From Natronorubrum halophilum (lineage in GTDB: Archaea; Halobacteriota; Halobacteria; Halobacteriales; Natrialbaceae): a stretch of 64,000 nucleotides of DNA. The position numbers and the translations under genes are program-made. The DNA is taken from contig NZ_QQTY01000001.1 of the NCBI RefSeq assembly GCF_003670115.1, positions 124,001-188,000 of the forward strand, written 5' to 3'. The notes beneath the pieces were generated by a model. That model was not told the DNA's origin. It was given only the letters and a program-made list of their open reading frames with translations, and did no database searches. Shown one piece after another: positions 43,842 through 54,140 of the stretch. Numbering within the stretch: position 1 is the first letter of the stretch; each line of letters starts with the position of its first letter.

Positions 43842-45504
43842 GCACGAACACTACGAAGCCGTCGTCGTCGGCTGCGGTCCCGGCGGGGCCGCAGCCGCCG
43901 CACGATTGGCCGATCACGGCGTCGAAACGCTCGTCTTAGAGCGCGGCACGGAAGCGGGGGCAAAGAACGTCTCCGGCGGACTGATCTACGCCGAAGAGTC
44001 GGCCGCCTACACGATCGACGATCTCTTCGACGGCTTCCGCGACGAGGCTGCCGAACGGCCTGTCACGGACTATCAGATCCACAATATCGCGGGAAATACG
44101 GTCAAGACGTTCGACCTGACCGACCTCCACGAACACGACACCGACTGGTGCGACGCCGTGCTCCGCCGGCCGATGGACTCGTGGCTCGAGCGACGGGTTC
44201 ACGAGAAAACCAGCGAGACCGGCGGCGGCGTCCTGACTGACGTTCGGGTGAACGGCCTGCTCCGCGAGAACGGAGAAATCGTGGGCGTCACCTGCGACGA
44301 ACTCGACCCCATCAAAGCGGATCTGATCGTCGGCGCGGACGGCGTCAACTCCGAACTCGCCCGCGACGCCGGGCTGATGGACTGGGAGGATCCCGACGAG
44401 TGGTTCCAGGGCGTCAAGGCCGTCGTCGACATGGAACCCGACGTCATCGACGATCGGTTCGATATCGACCCGGACGAGGGGGTCGCCCACCTGTTCTCGG
44501 GCGATCTCTTCGAGGACGTCCGCGGCGGCGGATTCCTCTACACCAACGAGGACTCGCTGTCGATCGGGACCGTCTTCCACCTCGACAGCCTCGTCGAGGA
44601 GCAGGCCGAACCGCACGAACTGCTCGACGCGTTGCTCACGCACCCGCTGCTCGCCCAGTGGGTCCGCGGCGAGTACCACGAACGCGAGTACGCCGCCAAA
44701 CTCGTTCCCGATTCGAAGAAGGTCGCTCACAGATCGCCCTACCGCGACCGGCTCGTCCTCGTCGGTGACGCCGCCGGTCAGATGCAGGCCCAGGGGCCGA
44801 TCATCAAGGGGATGAATCACGCAGTCACCGCGGGTGCGCTCGCGGCCGACGCGTTCGCCGTCACTCGCGGCAACGCCCACTCCGAAGCCGCCGGCCGGCG
44901 ATACGCACAGATGCTCGAGAAATCGGGCACGATGGACAAACTCCGACCCCGACGGTACGAACTCTCTCGAACCGTCGGCGAACACGAGACGGTCACGAAC
45001 GTTGTCGAGCGAGTCCTCGAGTCGCCGGTCGGCTCGATCGCGGTCGGTAACCCGCTGGCCGAACGCGTGCTCGAGCGGGCGTACAACTCGCCGTTCATGG
45101 TGTCGATGCTCCCCGACACGAAGACGGGCTACGTCACGCTGCCGTCGATCATCGGCGAGGAGCACGGGCAGACGATCCGGTGGGAAAACGAGATCGAACC
45201 GCCGACGCTCGAGGAGCGCATCGGTGACCTCACCTACGACACGGACGTCGGAAATCCCCACATCGAACTCAGAGACGAGTCCGCTGCAGCCAGCGGAGCG
45301 GCCGTCGCGGCCTGTCCGGTCAGCGCGGAGGACTTCGGCGGCGGCTGTTATCGTTCGGAACGCGTCGAGACGAACGGCACCGAAGAGACGCTGATCAGCC
45401 TCGACACCCAGCCCTGCATCGAGTGTGGGACCTGCGCGATCGTCGCCGATACCGAGTGGGAACACCCGCGCGGCGGCAAGGGCGTCGAGTATCGCGAGGG
45501 GTGA
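43834..45504 (+). CDS. fixC: FixC flavoprotein oxidoreductase fused to a FixX-like ferredoxin domain
   Basis: A 556-residue fusion. Residues about 1-440 are ETF:quinone oxidoreductase/FixC-like, with VVVGCGPGGAAAAARL for FAD and DRLVLVGDAAGQMQAQGPIIKG. The C-terminus (from about 470) looks like FixX: Cys494 (AACPVS) and the cluster Cys528, Cys531, Cys534 (PCIECGTC), then EWEHPRGGKGVEYREG. It should move electrons from EtfAB to quinone. A strong SD (GGAGGTGAGG, 43821-43830) precedes the ATG, and the start overlaps etfA by 8 bp. Confidence 0.93.
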   Translation: MTEHEHYEAVVVGCGPGGAAAAARLADHGVETLVLERGTEAGAKNVSGGLIYAEESAAYTIDDLFDGFRDEAAERPVTDYQIHNIAGNTVKTFDLTDLHEHDTDWCDAVLRRPMDSWLERRVHEKTSETGGGVLTDVRVNGLLRENGEIVGVTCDELDPIKADLIVGADGVNSELARDAGLMDWEDPDEWFQGVKAVVDMEPDVIDDRFDIDPDEGVAHLFSGDLFEDVRGGGFLYTNEDSLSIGTVFHLDSLVEEQAEPHELLDALLTHPLLAQWVRGEYHEREYAAKLVPDSKKVAHRSPYRDRLVLVGDAAGQMQAQGPIIKGMNHAVTAGALAADAFAVTRGNAHSEAAGRRYAQMLEKSGTMDKLRPRRYELSRTVGEHETVTNVVERVLESPVGSIAVGNPLAERVLERAYNSPFMVSMLPDTKTGYVTLPSIIGEEHGQTIRWENEIEPPTLEERIGDLTYDTDVGNPHIELRDESAAASGAAVAACPVSAEDFGGGCYRSERVETNGTEETLISLDTQPCIECGTCAIVADTEWEHPRGGKGVEYREG

Positions 45505-45506
45505 CC

Positions 45507-45923
45507 GTGAGTCGATACGGCTCGCGTATCGCCGCCCTCGAGCGCCGGGCGGAACGGGATCGAACGGCCGTCGAGAGGGCTATCGACGGCACAGCCGCGG
45601 CCCCGGACGCCGCCGAGGGCTACCTTCGAGACGGTGCCGGCCGAGCCATCTGGCTCTACGTCGAGGCCCGTACCGGCGACCGACTGGTCCCGTTTTCGCC
45701 GTTCGAACTCGCCGCCCTCGAGCGCGCGATGAACCGCTGGCTCGAGTGTTACACCCGCTGTTACGGCGTCGAGTTCGACGCCGAGTTCACCGTCCGGGAG
45801 GCCGCGGAACTCCTCGTGCAAACGCGAAACATCGACGACGTCGGCCAGTTGCTCACCGGGGTACCACCGCGCGATCACGGAGCGGCGGGCGACTCACAGC
45901 ATCGCCTCGAGCAGGAGCGATAG
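45507..45923 (+). CDS. Hypothetical protein in the etf operon
   Basis: A 138-residue soluble protein (MSRYGSRIAALERRAER), helix-rich, with IWLYVEARTGDRLVPFSPFELAALERAMNRWLECYTRCYGVEFDAEF. GTG 45507 starts two bases after the fixC stop; GTG 45501 would add two residues and overlap it. It is likely translated with fixC and may assist the same electron-transfer complex. Family not recognised. Confidence 0.7.
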   Translation: MSRYGSRIAALERRAERDRTAVERAIDGTAAAPDAAEGYLRDGAGRAIWLYVEARTGDRLVPFSPFELAALERAMNRWLECYTRCYGVEFDAEFTVREAAELLVQTRNIDDVGQLLTGVPPRDHGAAGDSQHRLEQER

Positions 45924-46112
45924 CGTCTTCGATCGCACCGTCGCGTGCGAGTACGCGGGACGCCGTGTCACAGTCGGCGGCTCCGGCCGGTTCGAACACA
46001 CTCCCACGGAGTATCGGTGTCGTTGAACGCCACTCCCGGTGCTGTCGTGCGGTTAGGTACAAACCGTCTCGGCGAAGACGGTACCGAAACGGAGAGCGGA
46101 TCGACGGTCGTC

Positions 46113-46784
46113 TCAGTAGATCAGTTCGTCGTCGTTCTCGACCATGTACAGCGTCCGTGCGGCGATATTCACGGAGTGGTCACCGACCCGCTCGAGATCG
46201 CGGATCGTCAGCAGGAGCCGCGACACGTCTTGTAGGAGGAGTTCGACTTCCTCGGTCGACTCGAGTTCGCGCTCGATCAGATCTCGGACGACGATCTCGC
46301 TCGCCCGCTCGGCGAAGTGGTCGAGATCGTCGTCGCGGGCGGCGAGTTCCCGGCAGGCGTCCGTGTCCTCGACGTCGTAGGCGATCATCGCGTCCTCGAT
46401 CATATCGAGGGTCAGTTCGCCCATCTCCTGGACGTCGACGTCGGGAAAGAGGTTCTCCTCGGCATCGAGGGTGTACTCCCCGAGGTTGACCGCGAGGTCG
46501 GCGATCCGTTCCAGGTCGGTGATGATCTTGAAGGAGGCGGCGATAAACCGAAGATCGCTCGCGACCGGTTGCTGAAGGGCCAGCAGGTCGATACAGTCTT
46601 GCTCCAGGTCGAGGTACATCCGGTTGATCTCCCCGTCGCCCTCGATCACTTCGCGAGCGAGTTCGTCGTCTTTCTGTTCGAGTGCGTCGAGACCCATGCG
46701 AAGACGTTCCATGACGACCTCGCTCATGTAGAGGATGTCCTCGCGGAGTTCCGCGAGTTTCTCCTGATACGATTTTCTAGCCAT
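46113..46784 (-). CDS. phoU: Phosphate uptake regulator PhoU
   Basis: A 223-residue all-helical protein of two PhoU three-helix bundles. Each carries the ligand-binding helix with an acidic cluster: DLERIADLAVNLGEYT in the first and DLERVGDHSVNIAARTLYMVE in the second. PhoU binds metal ions and links the Pst transporter to regulation. It is on the same strand as the pst genes but separated from them by the UspA gene; the divergent gap to UspA is 241 bp. Confidence 0.95.
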   Translation of the reverse strand: MARKSYQEKLAELREDILYMSEVVMERLRMGLDALEQKDDELAREVIEGDGEINRMYLDLEQDCIDLLALQQPVASDLRFIAASFKIITDLERIADLAVNLGEYTLDAEENLFPDVDVQEMGELTLDMIEDAMIAYDVEDTDACRELAARDDDLDHFAERASEIVVRDLIERELESTEEVELLLQDVSRLLLTIRDLERVGDHSVNIAARTLYMVENDDELIY

Positions 46785-47012
46785 GATTCACGCACCCGTC
46801 CGGGCGAAGATATAGCTTGCGCTCACTGCGGGGATTTCGGGGGACGAAGTGACACACGACCTGCCGGTCCCGTACGGTCGCTGCCATCGATTTGCCACCG
46901 CTCGAGGGGGCGCGTACGGCTGGCGAACGAGCACAAACCGATTCCGGCCGGGCCGTTACGAAACGTTGCCCGAGTGTATGATATTATGTATACGTCCTCC
47001 TACACGTTCTAT

Positions 47013-47017
47013 CAGGA
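47013..47017 (+). promoter_or_regulatory. Shine-Dalgarno site of the second uspA-type gene
   Basis: AGGAG, eight bases before the ATG at 47026. Together with a TATA-like ATATTATG at 46981-46988 it implies a leadered mRNA, in contrast to many leaderless genes here. Confidence 0.45.
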
Positions 47018-47025
47018 GACATTCG

Positions 47026-47475
47026 ATGGAGAATACGATAATAATCCCGACGGACGGGAGCGAATATGCCGAAAAAGCTGCCGAAACCGGATTCGGACTC
47101 GCCGAAAAGCTCGACGCGACCGTCCACGCGCTCGCTGTCGGTAACGTGAACCTCGCGGAAATCTCGTCGACCGGGGGTGCACCGCCACGAACCACAGACG
47201 ACGTGACCGAGATCGCCGCCCGCTGGGCCGACGAACTCGTACAGAAGGCAGCCGCACGCGGTCTCGAGGCGAAAGCGGTCGTTCGAACCGGCGTTCCTGC
47301 CGAAGAAATCGCCGACTACGCGGCCGAACTTGACGCCGACATGATCGTCATCGGCACGGCCGGTCGAACCGGACTAGAAAAGCGGATCCTCGGGAGCGTT
47401 ACGGACACGGTCGTCCGAACGGCACCCGTCCCGGTCGTGACGGTTCGTCCGGACGGGAGCGTCGACGCGGCCTAA
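47026..47475 (+). CDS. Universal stress protein, UspA family
   Basis: A 149-residue UspA domain: MENTIIIPTDGSEYAEKA, then MIVIGTAGRTGLEKRILGSVTDTVVRTAPVPVVTVRP carrying the ATP-binding glycine signature. The ATG at 47026 is supported by an AGGAG; earlier in-frame starts lack one. It sits between phoU and pstB on the opposite strand, so it may respond to phosphate status. Confidence 0.93.
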   Translation: MENTIIIPTDGSEYAEKAAETGFGLAEKLDATVHALAVGNVNLAEISSTGGAPPRTTDDVTEIAARWADELVQKAAARGLEAKAVVRTGVPAEEIADYAAELDADMIVIGTAGRTGLEKRILGSVTDTVVRTAPVPVVTVRPDGSVDAA

Positions 47476-47644
47476 CCGCCGACCACGTCGTCTCGACGCC
47501 GTACGGGCCTGATCCGCGACGACCATCCCCGAGGACTCACGTAAGCCCCACCGGCGCTGTCGCCGGTACTCGGTACAATTGCGCCGACACGGTGTGATCC
47601 GCACCCGTCGTCGATGCGTTTCGCCGACCGGAACCGCCGGCGAA

Positions 47645-48511
47645 CTACCCGAATTTGCCGGTGATGTAGTCCTCGACGCGGTCGTGCTCGGGGTTCTCGA
47701 AGATGGTGCTGGTATCGTCGAACTCGACGAGTTCGCCGCCGGTGAGGAAGACGGCGGTCTTGTCCGAGATGCGGGCCGCCTGCTGCATGTTGTGCGTGAC
47801 GATGACGACCGTGTACTCTTCGGCCAGATCCTCGATCAGATCTTCGATCTTCGAGGTCGCGACGGGGTCCAGCGCCGACGCCGGCTCGTCCATGAGGATC
47901 ACTTCCGGATCGGGAGCGATGGCGCGAGCGATGCAGAGGCGCTGCTGTTGACCGCCCGAGAGGTCGAGGCCCGACGACTCGAGTTGGTCCTCGACCTCCT
48001 CGAGCAGGGCCGCCCGCTCGAGGGCAGTGTGGACCTTCTCGTCGATGTCGTCGTCCGTGCCCTGGACCCGCAGTCCGTAGGCGACGTTGTCGAAGATGCT
48101 CTTGGGGAACGGGTTGGGTTTCTGGAAGACCATGCCGATCTTCCGGCGCAGGGCGACGGGATCGACGTCGTCGTCGTAAACGTTCTTCTCGCGGTAGTAG
48201 AGGTCGCCGTCGACGCGAGCGACGTCGATGAGGTCGTTCATGCGGTTGATCGAGCGTAGGAACGTCGATTTCCCACAACCCGAGGGACCGATCAGCGCCG
48301 TCACCTGCTGTTCGGGAATCGCCATGTCGATCCCCCGAAGCGCCTGGTCGTCGCCGTAGTAGACGTCGAGATCCCGCGCCTCGAGGAGCGTTCGATCGGT
48401 CGTCCCCTCGCCCCCATCGGCGCTGTCAGTCAAGCCGTCGGTTCCCGGCGTCGGGGATAGCTGGTCGTCGGTCGGTTCGGCTTCCGAGGAAGTCATCTGT
48501 TTGTTAGTCAT
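47645..48511 (-). CDS. pstB: Phosphate ABC transporter ATP-binding protein (copy 1)
   Basis: A 288-residue PstB. After an acidic 40-residue N-terminal tail come Walker [22 protein letters not shown], signature [15 protein letters not shown], Walker [14 protein letters not shown] and [11 protein letters not shown]. Start at ATG 48511, two bases after the pstA stop; ATG 48496 is an alternative. It is the last gene of pstS-pstC-pstA-pstB and is nearly identical over most of its length to the gene at 51577-52434. Confidence 0.96.
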   Translation of the reverse strand: MTNKQMTSSEAEPTDDQLSPTPGTDGLTDSADGGEGTTDRTLLEARDLDVYYGDDQALRGIDMAIPEQQVTALIGPSGCGKSTFLRSINRMNDLIDVARVDGDLYYREKNVYDDDVDPVALRRKIGMVFQKPNPFPKSIFDNVAYGLRVQGTDDDIDEKVHTALERAALLEEVEDQLESSGLDLSGGQQQRLCIARAIAPDPEVILMDEPASALDPVATSKIEDLIEDLAEEYTVVIVTHNMQQAARISDKTAVFLTGGELVEFDDTSTIFENPEHDRVEDYITGKFG

Positions 48512-48513
48512 TG

Positions 48514-49404
48514 TCAGGTGCGCTGTTGATATCGGTTCCGAATGATGATCGCGATCGAGTTGATCGACAGGAGGACGACGAGTAGCGTAACGACGCCGGC
48601 GGCCACGACGCCGTACTGGAACTCGGTGTTGGGGTAGGACGCCCAGTTGTAGATTTGCAGGGGCATGGCGCTGACTTTGCTGAAGAGGCTGTTTGGAACC
48701 CCGAAGACGGTCGTCGGCGCGGCGATCATGATCAGCGGTGCCGTCTCGCCGATCGCGCGGCCGAGCGCCAGTATCGTCCCGGTCATGATACCGGGCATCG
48801 CCCGCGGGAGGACGACGTTCCGGATCGTCTGCCACTTCGTCGCACCCATCCCGTAGGACGCCTGGCGCTGGGAGTCCGGCACCGCCCGGATCGCCTCTTG
48901 CGCCGAGATGATCACGATCGGCAAGACGAGCAGCGAAACCGTGAACCCGGCGACGATCACCGTCCCGTAGCCAATGTTCAGGAGGCCGATAAACAGCCCC
49001 AGTCCCAACAGCCCGTAGACGACCGAGGGGACGCCCGCGAGGTTGGCGATATTGAGTTGGATGAACCGGGTGAGGTAGCCGTCGTTGGCGTACTCCTCGA
49101 GGTAGACCGCGGCCCCGACGCCGAGCGGGAACGTGATCAGTGCGATCAGGAGCATGATCGCGATGGAGCCGATCAGCGCGGGGAAGAACCCGGCCTCGTA
49201 GGGATCGGGGTGGGGCGGGTTCGTGAGGAACTGCCAGTCGAGCCAGCCGACGGCGTCGACGGTGACGTTCGCCAGCAACACCGCGAGCGAGACGATCCCG
49301 ATGAGGGTCGCCGCCAGCGCGAGCAGGCGGAACGCGACGTCTTTCGTTCGGCTGATCTTCCCGAACCCGGAGTCGGCGGGCGCGTCGGTGGTGTCGGCCG
49401 CCAT
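48514..49404 (-). CDS. pstA: Phosphate ABC transporter permease PstA
   Basis: A 296-residue permease with six hydrophobic helices and the EAA loop [22 protein letters not shown]. Its start overlaps the pstC stop by one base (TAATG). With PstC it forms the phosphate channel in the cytoplasmic membrane. Confidence 0.96.
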   Translation of the reverse strand: MAADTTDAPADSGFGKISRTKDVAFRLLALAATLIGIVSLAVLLANVTVDAVGWLDWQFLTNPPHPDPYEAGFFPALIGSIAIMLLIALITFPLGVGAAVYLEEYANDGYLTRFIQLNIANLAGVPSVVYGLLGLGLFIGLLNIGYGTVIVAGFTVSLLVLPIVIISAQEAIRAVPDSQRQASYGMGATKWQTIRNVVLPRAMPGIMTGTILALGRAIGETAPLIMIAAPTTVFGVPNSLFSKVSAMPLQIYNWASYPNTEFQYGVVAAGVVTLLVVLLSINSIAIIIRNRYQQRT

Positions 49405-50327
49405 TAGCGATACACCTCTCGATAGCGCGATGCGACGAATTCACTGATCAGGTTCATGACGAAGGTGATGACGAACAGGGTTAATCCGACCGCGAAGAGG
49501 CTCTTGTAGGCGACGCCCTGCCCGACGATGTCGCCGGTCCCGATCTGGACCATCGCGGCGGTCATCGTCTGGACCGAGTTCAGGAACAACCCGGCGGGAT
49601 CCGTCACGTCGGCCAACCGCGGGGTCTGTCCCGCCGCGATGGCGACGATCATGGTCTCGCCGATCGCTCGCGACAGCGCGAGGATGAACGACGAGAAGAT
49701 GCCCGACAGCGCCGCCGGAACGACGACGGACGTCGAAACGGTGAACTTCGTCGCGCCGAGGCCGTAACTGGCCTGTCGAAGCGAGTCAGGCACCGCGCTC
49801 ATCGCGTCCTCACTGATCGAGGAGACCATCGGGATGATCATGATACCGACCATGATCGACGCCGACAGCGCGTTGAACGTCGACAGCGGCAAGAACGTGT
49901 CCAGCGCCGGCGTGACGTAGACGAGCGCGAAGTAGCCGTAGACGACCGTCGGCACGCCCGCCAGCACCTCGAGCGCCGGCTTGAGGTACGCTCGTCGGCG
50001 CTCGGACGCGTACTCGCTCAGGTAGATCGCGGTCAGCAGACCGATCGGGAGCGCGACCATCGCCGCGCCGACGGTGATGATCAGCGTCCCGGAAATCAGC
50101 GGCAGGACGCCGAACGCGATCGGATCGTTCGTCGGGCTCCACCGCGTCCCCGTGAGGAACTCGACGGGCGATACCTGCGCGAAGAAATCAGCCGAGTCGA
50201 CGAGCAGCGTCAGCACGATCGCGACGGTCGTCAGGATCGACAGGAGCGCACAGAGCATGAAGAGGTACCGGAACGCCGTACCACGCGCCGTGCGGATCCC
50301 GTCGTGGGAGAAGTCCGGTTGGCTCAT
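49404..50327 (-). CDS. pstC: Phosphate ABC transporter permease PstC
   Basis: A 307-residue permease with six hydrophobic helices, EAA loop [21 protein letters not shown], and the [14 protein letters not shown] segment common to PstC/PstA. The ATG overlaps the pstS stop by four bases (ATGA). Confidence 0.96.
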   Translation of the reverse strand: MSQPDFSHDGIRTARGTAFRYLFMLCALLSILTTVAIVLTLLVDSADFFAQVSPVEFLTGTRWSPTNDPIAFGVLPLISGTLIITVGAAMVALPIGLLTAIYLSEYASERRRAYLKPALEVLAGVPTVVYGYFALVYVTPALDTFLPLSTFNALSASIMVGIMIIPMVSSISEDAMSAVPDSLRQASYGLGATKFTVSTSVVVPAALSGIFSSFILALSRAIGETMIVAIAAGQTPRLADVTDPAGLFLNSVQTMTAAMVQIGTGDIVGQGVAYKSLFAVGLTLFVITFVMNLISEFVASRYREVYR

Positions 50328-51301
50328 TCGGTCACCTCCTCGATCGCGGTCTCGAGTTTCTCGAGGTTCTCGTCGCGTTGATCCTCGGTGATCGGTACGT
50401 AGCCGACCTCGGAGACGACATCCGTTGCGGCCTGTTCTATGTAGAAACGCACGAAGTCCCGCACCGCGGGTTCGGTGAGCGATTCCTTGGCGACGTAGAT
50501 GAACAGGGGGCGCGAAAGGGGCGTGTATTCGCCGGACATGGCCGTCTCGATCGACGGCTCGACGCAGCCGTCACCGTTGTCGATCGAGACCGCCTTGATC
50601 GAGTCCGGGTTCTCGCTGTAGTAAGCGAAGCCGAAGTAGCCCATCGCAACCTCCGAGCCGCGGACCCCCTGAACGATCGTTCGGTCGCGCTCGGTCCCGT
50701 AGTAGTCGCTTCGGTGGTTCAACTCCTCGCCGAGCACCGCCTCGTTGAAGTAGTCGAACGTGCCCGAAGTGGTCGCGGCACCGTACAGTTCGAACTCCTC
50801 GTCGGGCCACTCCTCGTCGATATCGCTCCAGCGCTCTGCACCGTCGGCGCGCCAGATCTCGCGGAGTTGTTCGACGGTGAGACAGTCGGCCCAGTCGGCG
50901 TCCGGGTTCATAACGACCGTCAGCGCGTCGGTTGCGACCGTGAACTCGATCGGTGTCACGTTACTGTCCCCGCACTGTTCGACTTCGGCGTCGGCGATCT
51001 CCCGACTCGCGTTGTTAATATCGGTCCGTCCCGCACAGAAGAAATTTCCGAACCCGCCGCCGGTCCCGGTCTTACTCATCGAGATGTTGACGGTGGGGTT
51101 TTCTTCGGAAAACGCAGAGGCGATCGCCTCGGTCACGGGAAAGACCGTACTACTTCCCGCGATGTTTACTTGATTGCCCTCCGCAGCGAAGACGCCGCTA
51201 CAACCGGCTAAACCGCCGGAAAGGACAACGCTCGCCGCGGCGAGAAAATCGCGCCGACCGGAGCCGGTCGGCAGTGACGCCGTGGTATCTCTCGACATCA
51301 T
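50324..51301 (-). CDS. pstS: Phosphate-binding protein PstS (Tat lipoprotein)
   Basis: A 325-residue exported binding protein: a Tat signal ([16 protein letters not shown]) and lipobox LAGC, then [16 protein letters not shown] and [13 protein letters not shown], the phosphate-contacting loops of the PstS family. First gene of the operon. Start ATG 51301; an ATG at 51298 follows directly. Promoter region at 51302-51400 shares an element with that of the second pstB. Confidence 0.95.
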   Translation of the reverse strand: MMSRDTTASLPTGSGRRDFLAAASVVLSGGLAGCSGVFAAEGNQVNIAGSSTVFPVTEAIASAFSEENPTVNISMSKTGTGGGFGNFFCAGRTDINNASREIADAEVEQCGDSNVTPIEFTVATDALTVVMNPDADWADCLTVEQLREIWRADGAERWSDIDEEWPDEEFELYGAATTSGTFDYFNEAVLGEELNHRSDYYGTERDRTIVQGVRGSEVAMGYFGFAYYSENPDSIKAVSIDNGDGCVEPSIETAMSGEYTPLSRPLFIYVAKESLTEPAVRDFVRFYIEQAATDVVSEVGYVPITEDQRDENLEKLETAIEEVTE

Positions 51302-51332
51302 CGAATCGAAGCCACACTGTAGATAAGTAGAC

Positions 51333-51347
51333 TACTATGATTGCTAT
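51333..51347. promoter_or_regulatory. Candidate shared phosphate-locus element, copy at pstS
   Basis: TACTATG (51333-51339), 3 bp, GCTAT (51343-51347), about 30-45 bp from the pstS start and overlapping a TATATAG promoter tract. The same two blocks with a 5-bp spacer occur at 52588-52604 before the other pstB. Confidence 0.35.
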
Positions 51348-51576
51348 ATAGTGATATGTACTTCTCGCAGTAACTGTCAGCTCGGTAGTCAATAGCGCGG
51401 CTGGCCCGTTACGCCATATGTGTGCCAACGGCTGCCACAGAGGTCCGTCGATTCGAACGAACGTGACGCGGCCTCGAGCGTATTGTCAGTAGTCGAACGA
51501 ACATATATAGACGAAACTGCGTCGATCCGCCGATCAACCCGCGGTGGCGTCTACGATCGTGGGTTCTCGGGGACGG

Positions 51577-52434
51577 TCACCCGAACTTACCGGTAATGTA
51601 ATCCTCGACGCGGTCGCTTTCGGGGTTCTCGAAGATTTTGTTCGTATCGTCGAACTCGACGAGTTCGCCGCCGGTGAGGAAGACGGCGGTCTTGTCCGAG
51701 ATACGGGCCGCCTGCTGCATGTTGTGCGTGACGATGACGACCGTGTACTCTTCGGCCAGATCCTCGATCAGATCTTCGATCTTCGAGGTCGCGACGGGGT
51801 CTAGCGCCGACGCCGGCTCGTCCATGAGGACGACCTCCGGATCGGGAGCGATGGCGCGAGCGATGCAGAGCCGTTGTTGTTGACCGCCCGAGAGGTCGAG
51901 GCCCGACGACTCGAGTTGGTCCTCGACCTCCTCGAGCAGGGCCGCCCGCTCGAGCGCGGTGGTAACCTGTTCTTCGACGTCGCCGTCTGCACCCTGGACC
52001 CGCAGTCCGTAGGCGACGTTGTCGAAGATGCTCTTGGGGAACGGGTTTGGTTTCTGGAAGACCATGCCGATCTTCCGGCGCAGGGCGACGGGATCGACGT
52101 CGTCGTCGTAGACGTTCTTCCCGTGGAAGTAGAGGTCACCCTCGACGCGAGCGGCGTCGATGAGGTCGTTCATGCGGTTGATCGAGCGCAGGAACGTCGA
52201 CTTCCCACAGCCCGAGGGGCCGATCAACGCCGTCACCTTGTGCTCGGGGATGTCCATGTCGATCCCCCGGAGCGCCTGGTCGTCGCCGTAGTAGACGTCG
52301 AGATCGCGGGATTCGATGACGGCGTCATCGACGTGCGGCGATCCAAGGGGTGGGTCGGCCGACGCCACGTCCGAACGGGAGCCGTCCGCTTCGGACGTCG
52401 ATGCGGTTCGTGATCCGCCACCGTTCGCGGTCAT
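51577..52434 (-). CDS. pstB: Phosphate ABC transporter ATP-binding protein (copy 2)
   Basis: A 285-residue PstB paralogue with all ABC motifs intact ([37 protein letters not shown]). Outside the acidic N-terminal tail and a short stretch before the signature, it is almost identical to copy 1, including at silent positions. It stands 275 bp upstream of pstS on the same strand, with its own upstream region. It could give a separately controlled ATPase for the same PstCA channel. Confidence 0.95.
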   Translation of the reverse strand: MTANGGGSRTASTSEADGSRSDVASADPPLGSPHVDDAVIESRDLDVYYGDDQALRGIDMDIPEHKVTALIGPSGCGKSTFLRSINRMNDLIDAARVEGDLYFHGKNVYDDDVDPVALRRKIGMVFQKPNPFPKSIFDNVAYGLRVQGADGDVEEQVTTALERAALLEEVEDQLESSGLDLSGGQQQRLCIARAIAPDPEVVLMDEPASALDPVATSKIEDLIEDLAEEYTVVIVTHNMQQAARISDKTAVFLTGGELVEFDDTNKIFENPESDRVEDYITGKFG

Positions 52435-52492
52435 ATGGGGTAGTTAGTCCTCGTGCTTCGCACAGTTACTTGTTGTGGACCGTCCAACGATC

Positions 52493-52504
52493 CGGTTGCA
52501 ACCG
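52493..52504. promoter_or_regulatory. Palindrome CGGTTGCAACCG upstream of second pstB
   Basis: Perfect 12-bp dyad about 60 bp upstream of the start. Position fits an activator or repressor site; the regulator is not identified. Confidence 0.4.
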
Positions 52505-52587
52505 CGTTGTGTCCCGCTCGTCGTTCGATCCCGAATCGGTACCCTGCTGTCATTAGTAGCGTCGAACACCTGACTGGATAAATAGCG

Positions 52588-52604
52588 TACTATGTCTCCG
52601 CTAT
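52588..52604. promoter_or_regulatory. Candidate shared phosphate-locus element, copy at second pstB
   Basis: TACTATG, 5 bp, GCTAT; counterpart of the 51333-51347 element. A related TACGTCTCCGTAC lies 20 bp further. Reported as a candidate only. Confidence 0.3.
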
Positions 52605-53059
52605 TGCACTTCGTACGTCTCCGTACTGCTATCGAGGACTATATAAACACGACACGGTCGTGAGCGACCGCGTTCGCCAGTAGTATCAGCGATATCCGGC
52701 TCCCGAGCGTGGCCTCGTGGGAACTCGAGCACGACCGTCGCGCCGTTGAAGGAGTCTCGCCGTCGCTTTCGGATCCGTTTGCAGCCACGTCGACGGCGTC
52801 TCTCGCGGAAGCGCCGCCGTTGCTCGAGTCACCCATCCGACCGGTCATCGGTTCGTCCCCACCCGAGATCCGGTAGCGGAGAACTCCCGCGACGTTGCCT
52901 ATATAGGTCTCCGTTCGGGACCGCCCATCGGCGGAGAACGGCGACCGAAATCTGTCACCGATATAATGTCATATGCGCGGCAGTACTCCTCTTCGAAGGG
53001 AATCGCTGAGAACTATTGAGGTGGATGGATTTATCAGTATCCGATCGCAACCGCTCCGT

Positions 53060-54055
53060 ATGGAAACGCGAAAAGTACAGGTGACTGGCGGGTCGACGTA
53101 CACGGTCTCGCTGCCAAAAACCTGGGCGACCGACAACGACGTCAGCGCCGGGACAACGGTCGAGTTCTACCCCGAGGAGGATTCCCTCCTGTTGACGCCG
53201 CAGAGCGAAACCGATCGACAGGAAGGGACCCTCGAGATCACCGACCTCGAGGGCGAACGGCTCACCCGGGCCGTCTTGACGATGTACGTCAGCGGCTTCG
53301 ACATCATCCGACTCGAGGCGAGTCGCATCACCACCGATCAGCGTGGCGCGATCCGAAGCGCAACGCGAAGTCTCGTCGGCGTGGAGGTACTGGAGGAGAC
53401 GAGCGATAGCGTCGTTATTCAGGATTTGCTCGACTCCTCGGAGCTATCGATCGTCAACGCCGTCTCGCGGATGCGACTGATCGCGCGCTCGATGCTCGAG
53501 GACGCCGTGACCGCGCTGATCGAGAACGACGACGACATCGCCCAGGACGTGATCGAGCGCGACGACGACGTCGACCGGCTCTGGCTCGTCGTCTCGCGCA
53601 TCTTCCGGGCGACACTGCGCTCGCCCCGCGCTGCGGAGGAACTCGGCGTTCCCAGGGAGGACTGTTTCGACTACCACTCGAGCGCTCGCCAGCTCGAACG
53701 GGTCGCCGATCACGCCGCCAAGATCAGCAATCTCGCGCTCAAACTCGGGGCGGTTCCCGAGGCGGTCGCCGACGCCCTGATCGGGCTCCGCACTGACGCC
53801 TCGGACGTCCTCGAGAAGTCGATGGACGCGCTGGTGGCCGACGATTCCGAAGAGGCGAACCGACTGGGTCACGCCGCCCGCGAGGCCGTCCTCGAGATCG
53901 ACGAACACACGCGACAGATCGACGACATGCTTCGCGACCTCGAACCCGCACAGGCCCAGTTACTCGGACTGATCGTCGACTCGCTGTCACGCAGCGCCGA
54001 CTACGGCGGAAACATCGCCGAGACGGCGCTCCAGAAGGCCGCGCCGCGGCCCTGA
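53060..54055 (+). CDS. AbrB-PhoU phosphate signalling regulator
   Basis: A 331-residue protein with an N-terminal SpoVT-AbrB DNA-binding domain (METRKVQVTGGSTYTVSLPKTWA, about 1-45) followed by PhoU-type helical bundles (about 110-320; LERVADHAAKISNLALKLG and RSADYGGNIAETAL). This architecture is common in archaea near pst genes and probably couples phosphate transport to transcription. The ATG at 53060 follows a TTTATC box by about 28 bp; an in-frame start at 52973 would place this box inside the gene. Confidence 0.93.
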   Translation: METRKVQVTGGSTYTVSLPKTWATDNDVSAGTTVEFYPEEDSLLLTPQSETDRQEGTLEITDLEGERLTRAVLTMYVSGFDIIRLEASRITTDQRGAIRSATRSLVGVEVLEETSDSVVIQDLLDSSELSIVNAVSRMRLIARSMLEDAVTALIENDDDIAQDVIERDDDVDRLWLVVSRIFRATLRSPRAAEELGVPREDCFDYHSSARQLERVADHAAKISNLALKLGAVPEAVADALIGLRTDASDVLEKSMDALVADDSEEANRLGHAAREAVLEIDEHTRQIDDMLRDLEPAQAQLLGLIVDSLSRSADYGGNIAETALQKAAPRP

Positions 54056-54140
54056 ATCGGGTCTCGAGTCCACACAGAGAGAACGCCATAGCTGGAGGCG
54101 ATAGCGGGTTGAAAACGGCGATTTCGATCAGTTACGGTTT

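Larger units (their letters stand above)
52435..53059. other. 625-bp divergent control region between pstB copy 2 and AbrB-PhoU
   Basis: No gene supported. It has a perfect 12-bp palindrome CGGTTGCAACCG at 52493-52504, TACTATG/GCTAT blocks at 52588-52604, a strong TATA-like CTATATAAAC near 52639 and a TTTATC box before 53060. A short serine/glycine-rich open frame on the minus strand (52639-52848) lacks support. Confidence 0.55.

Noticed and set aside
52639-52848. Minus-strand 69-residue frame between pstB copy 2 and AbrB-PhoU
   Set aside because: Low-complexity Ser/Gly/Ala sequence without motif, overlying promoter-like DNA.
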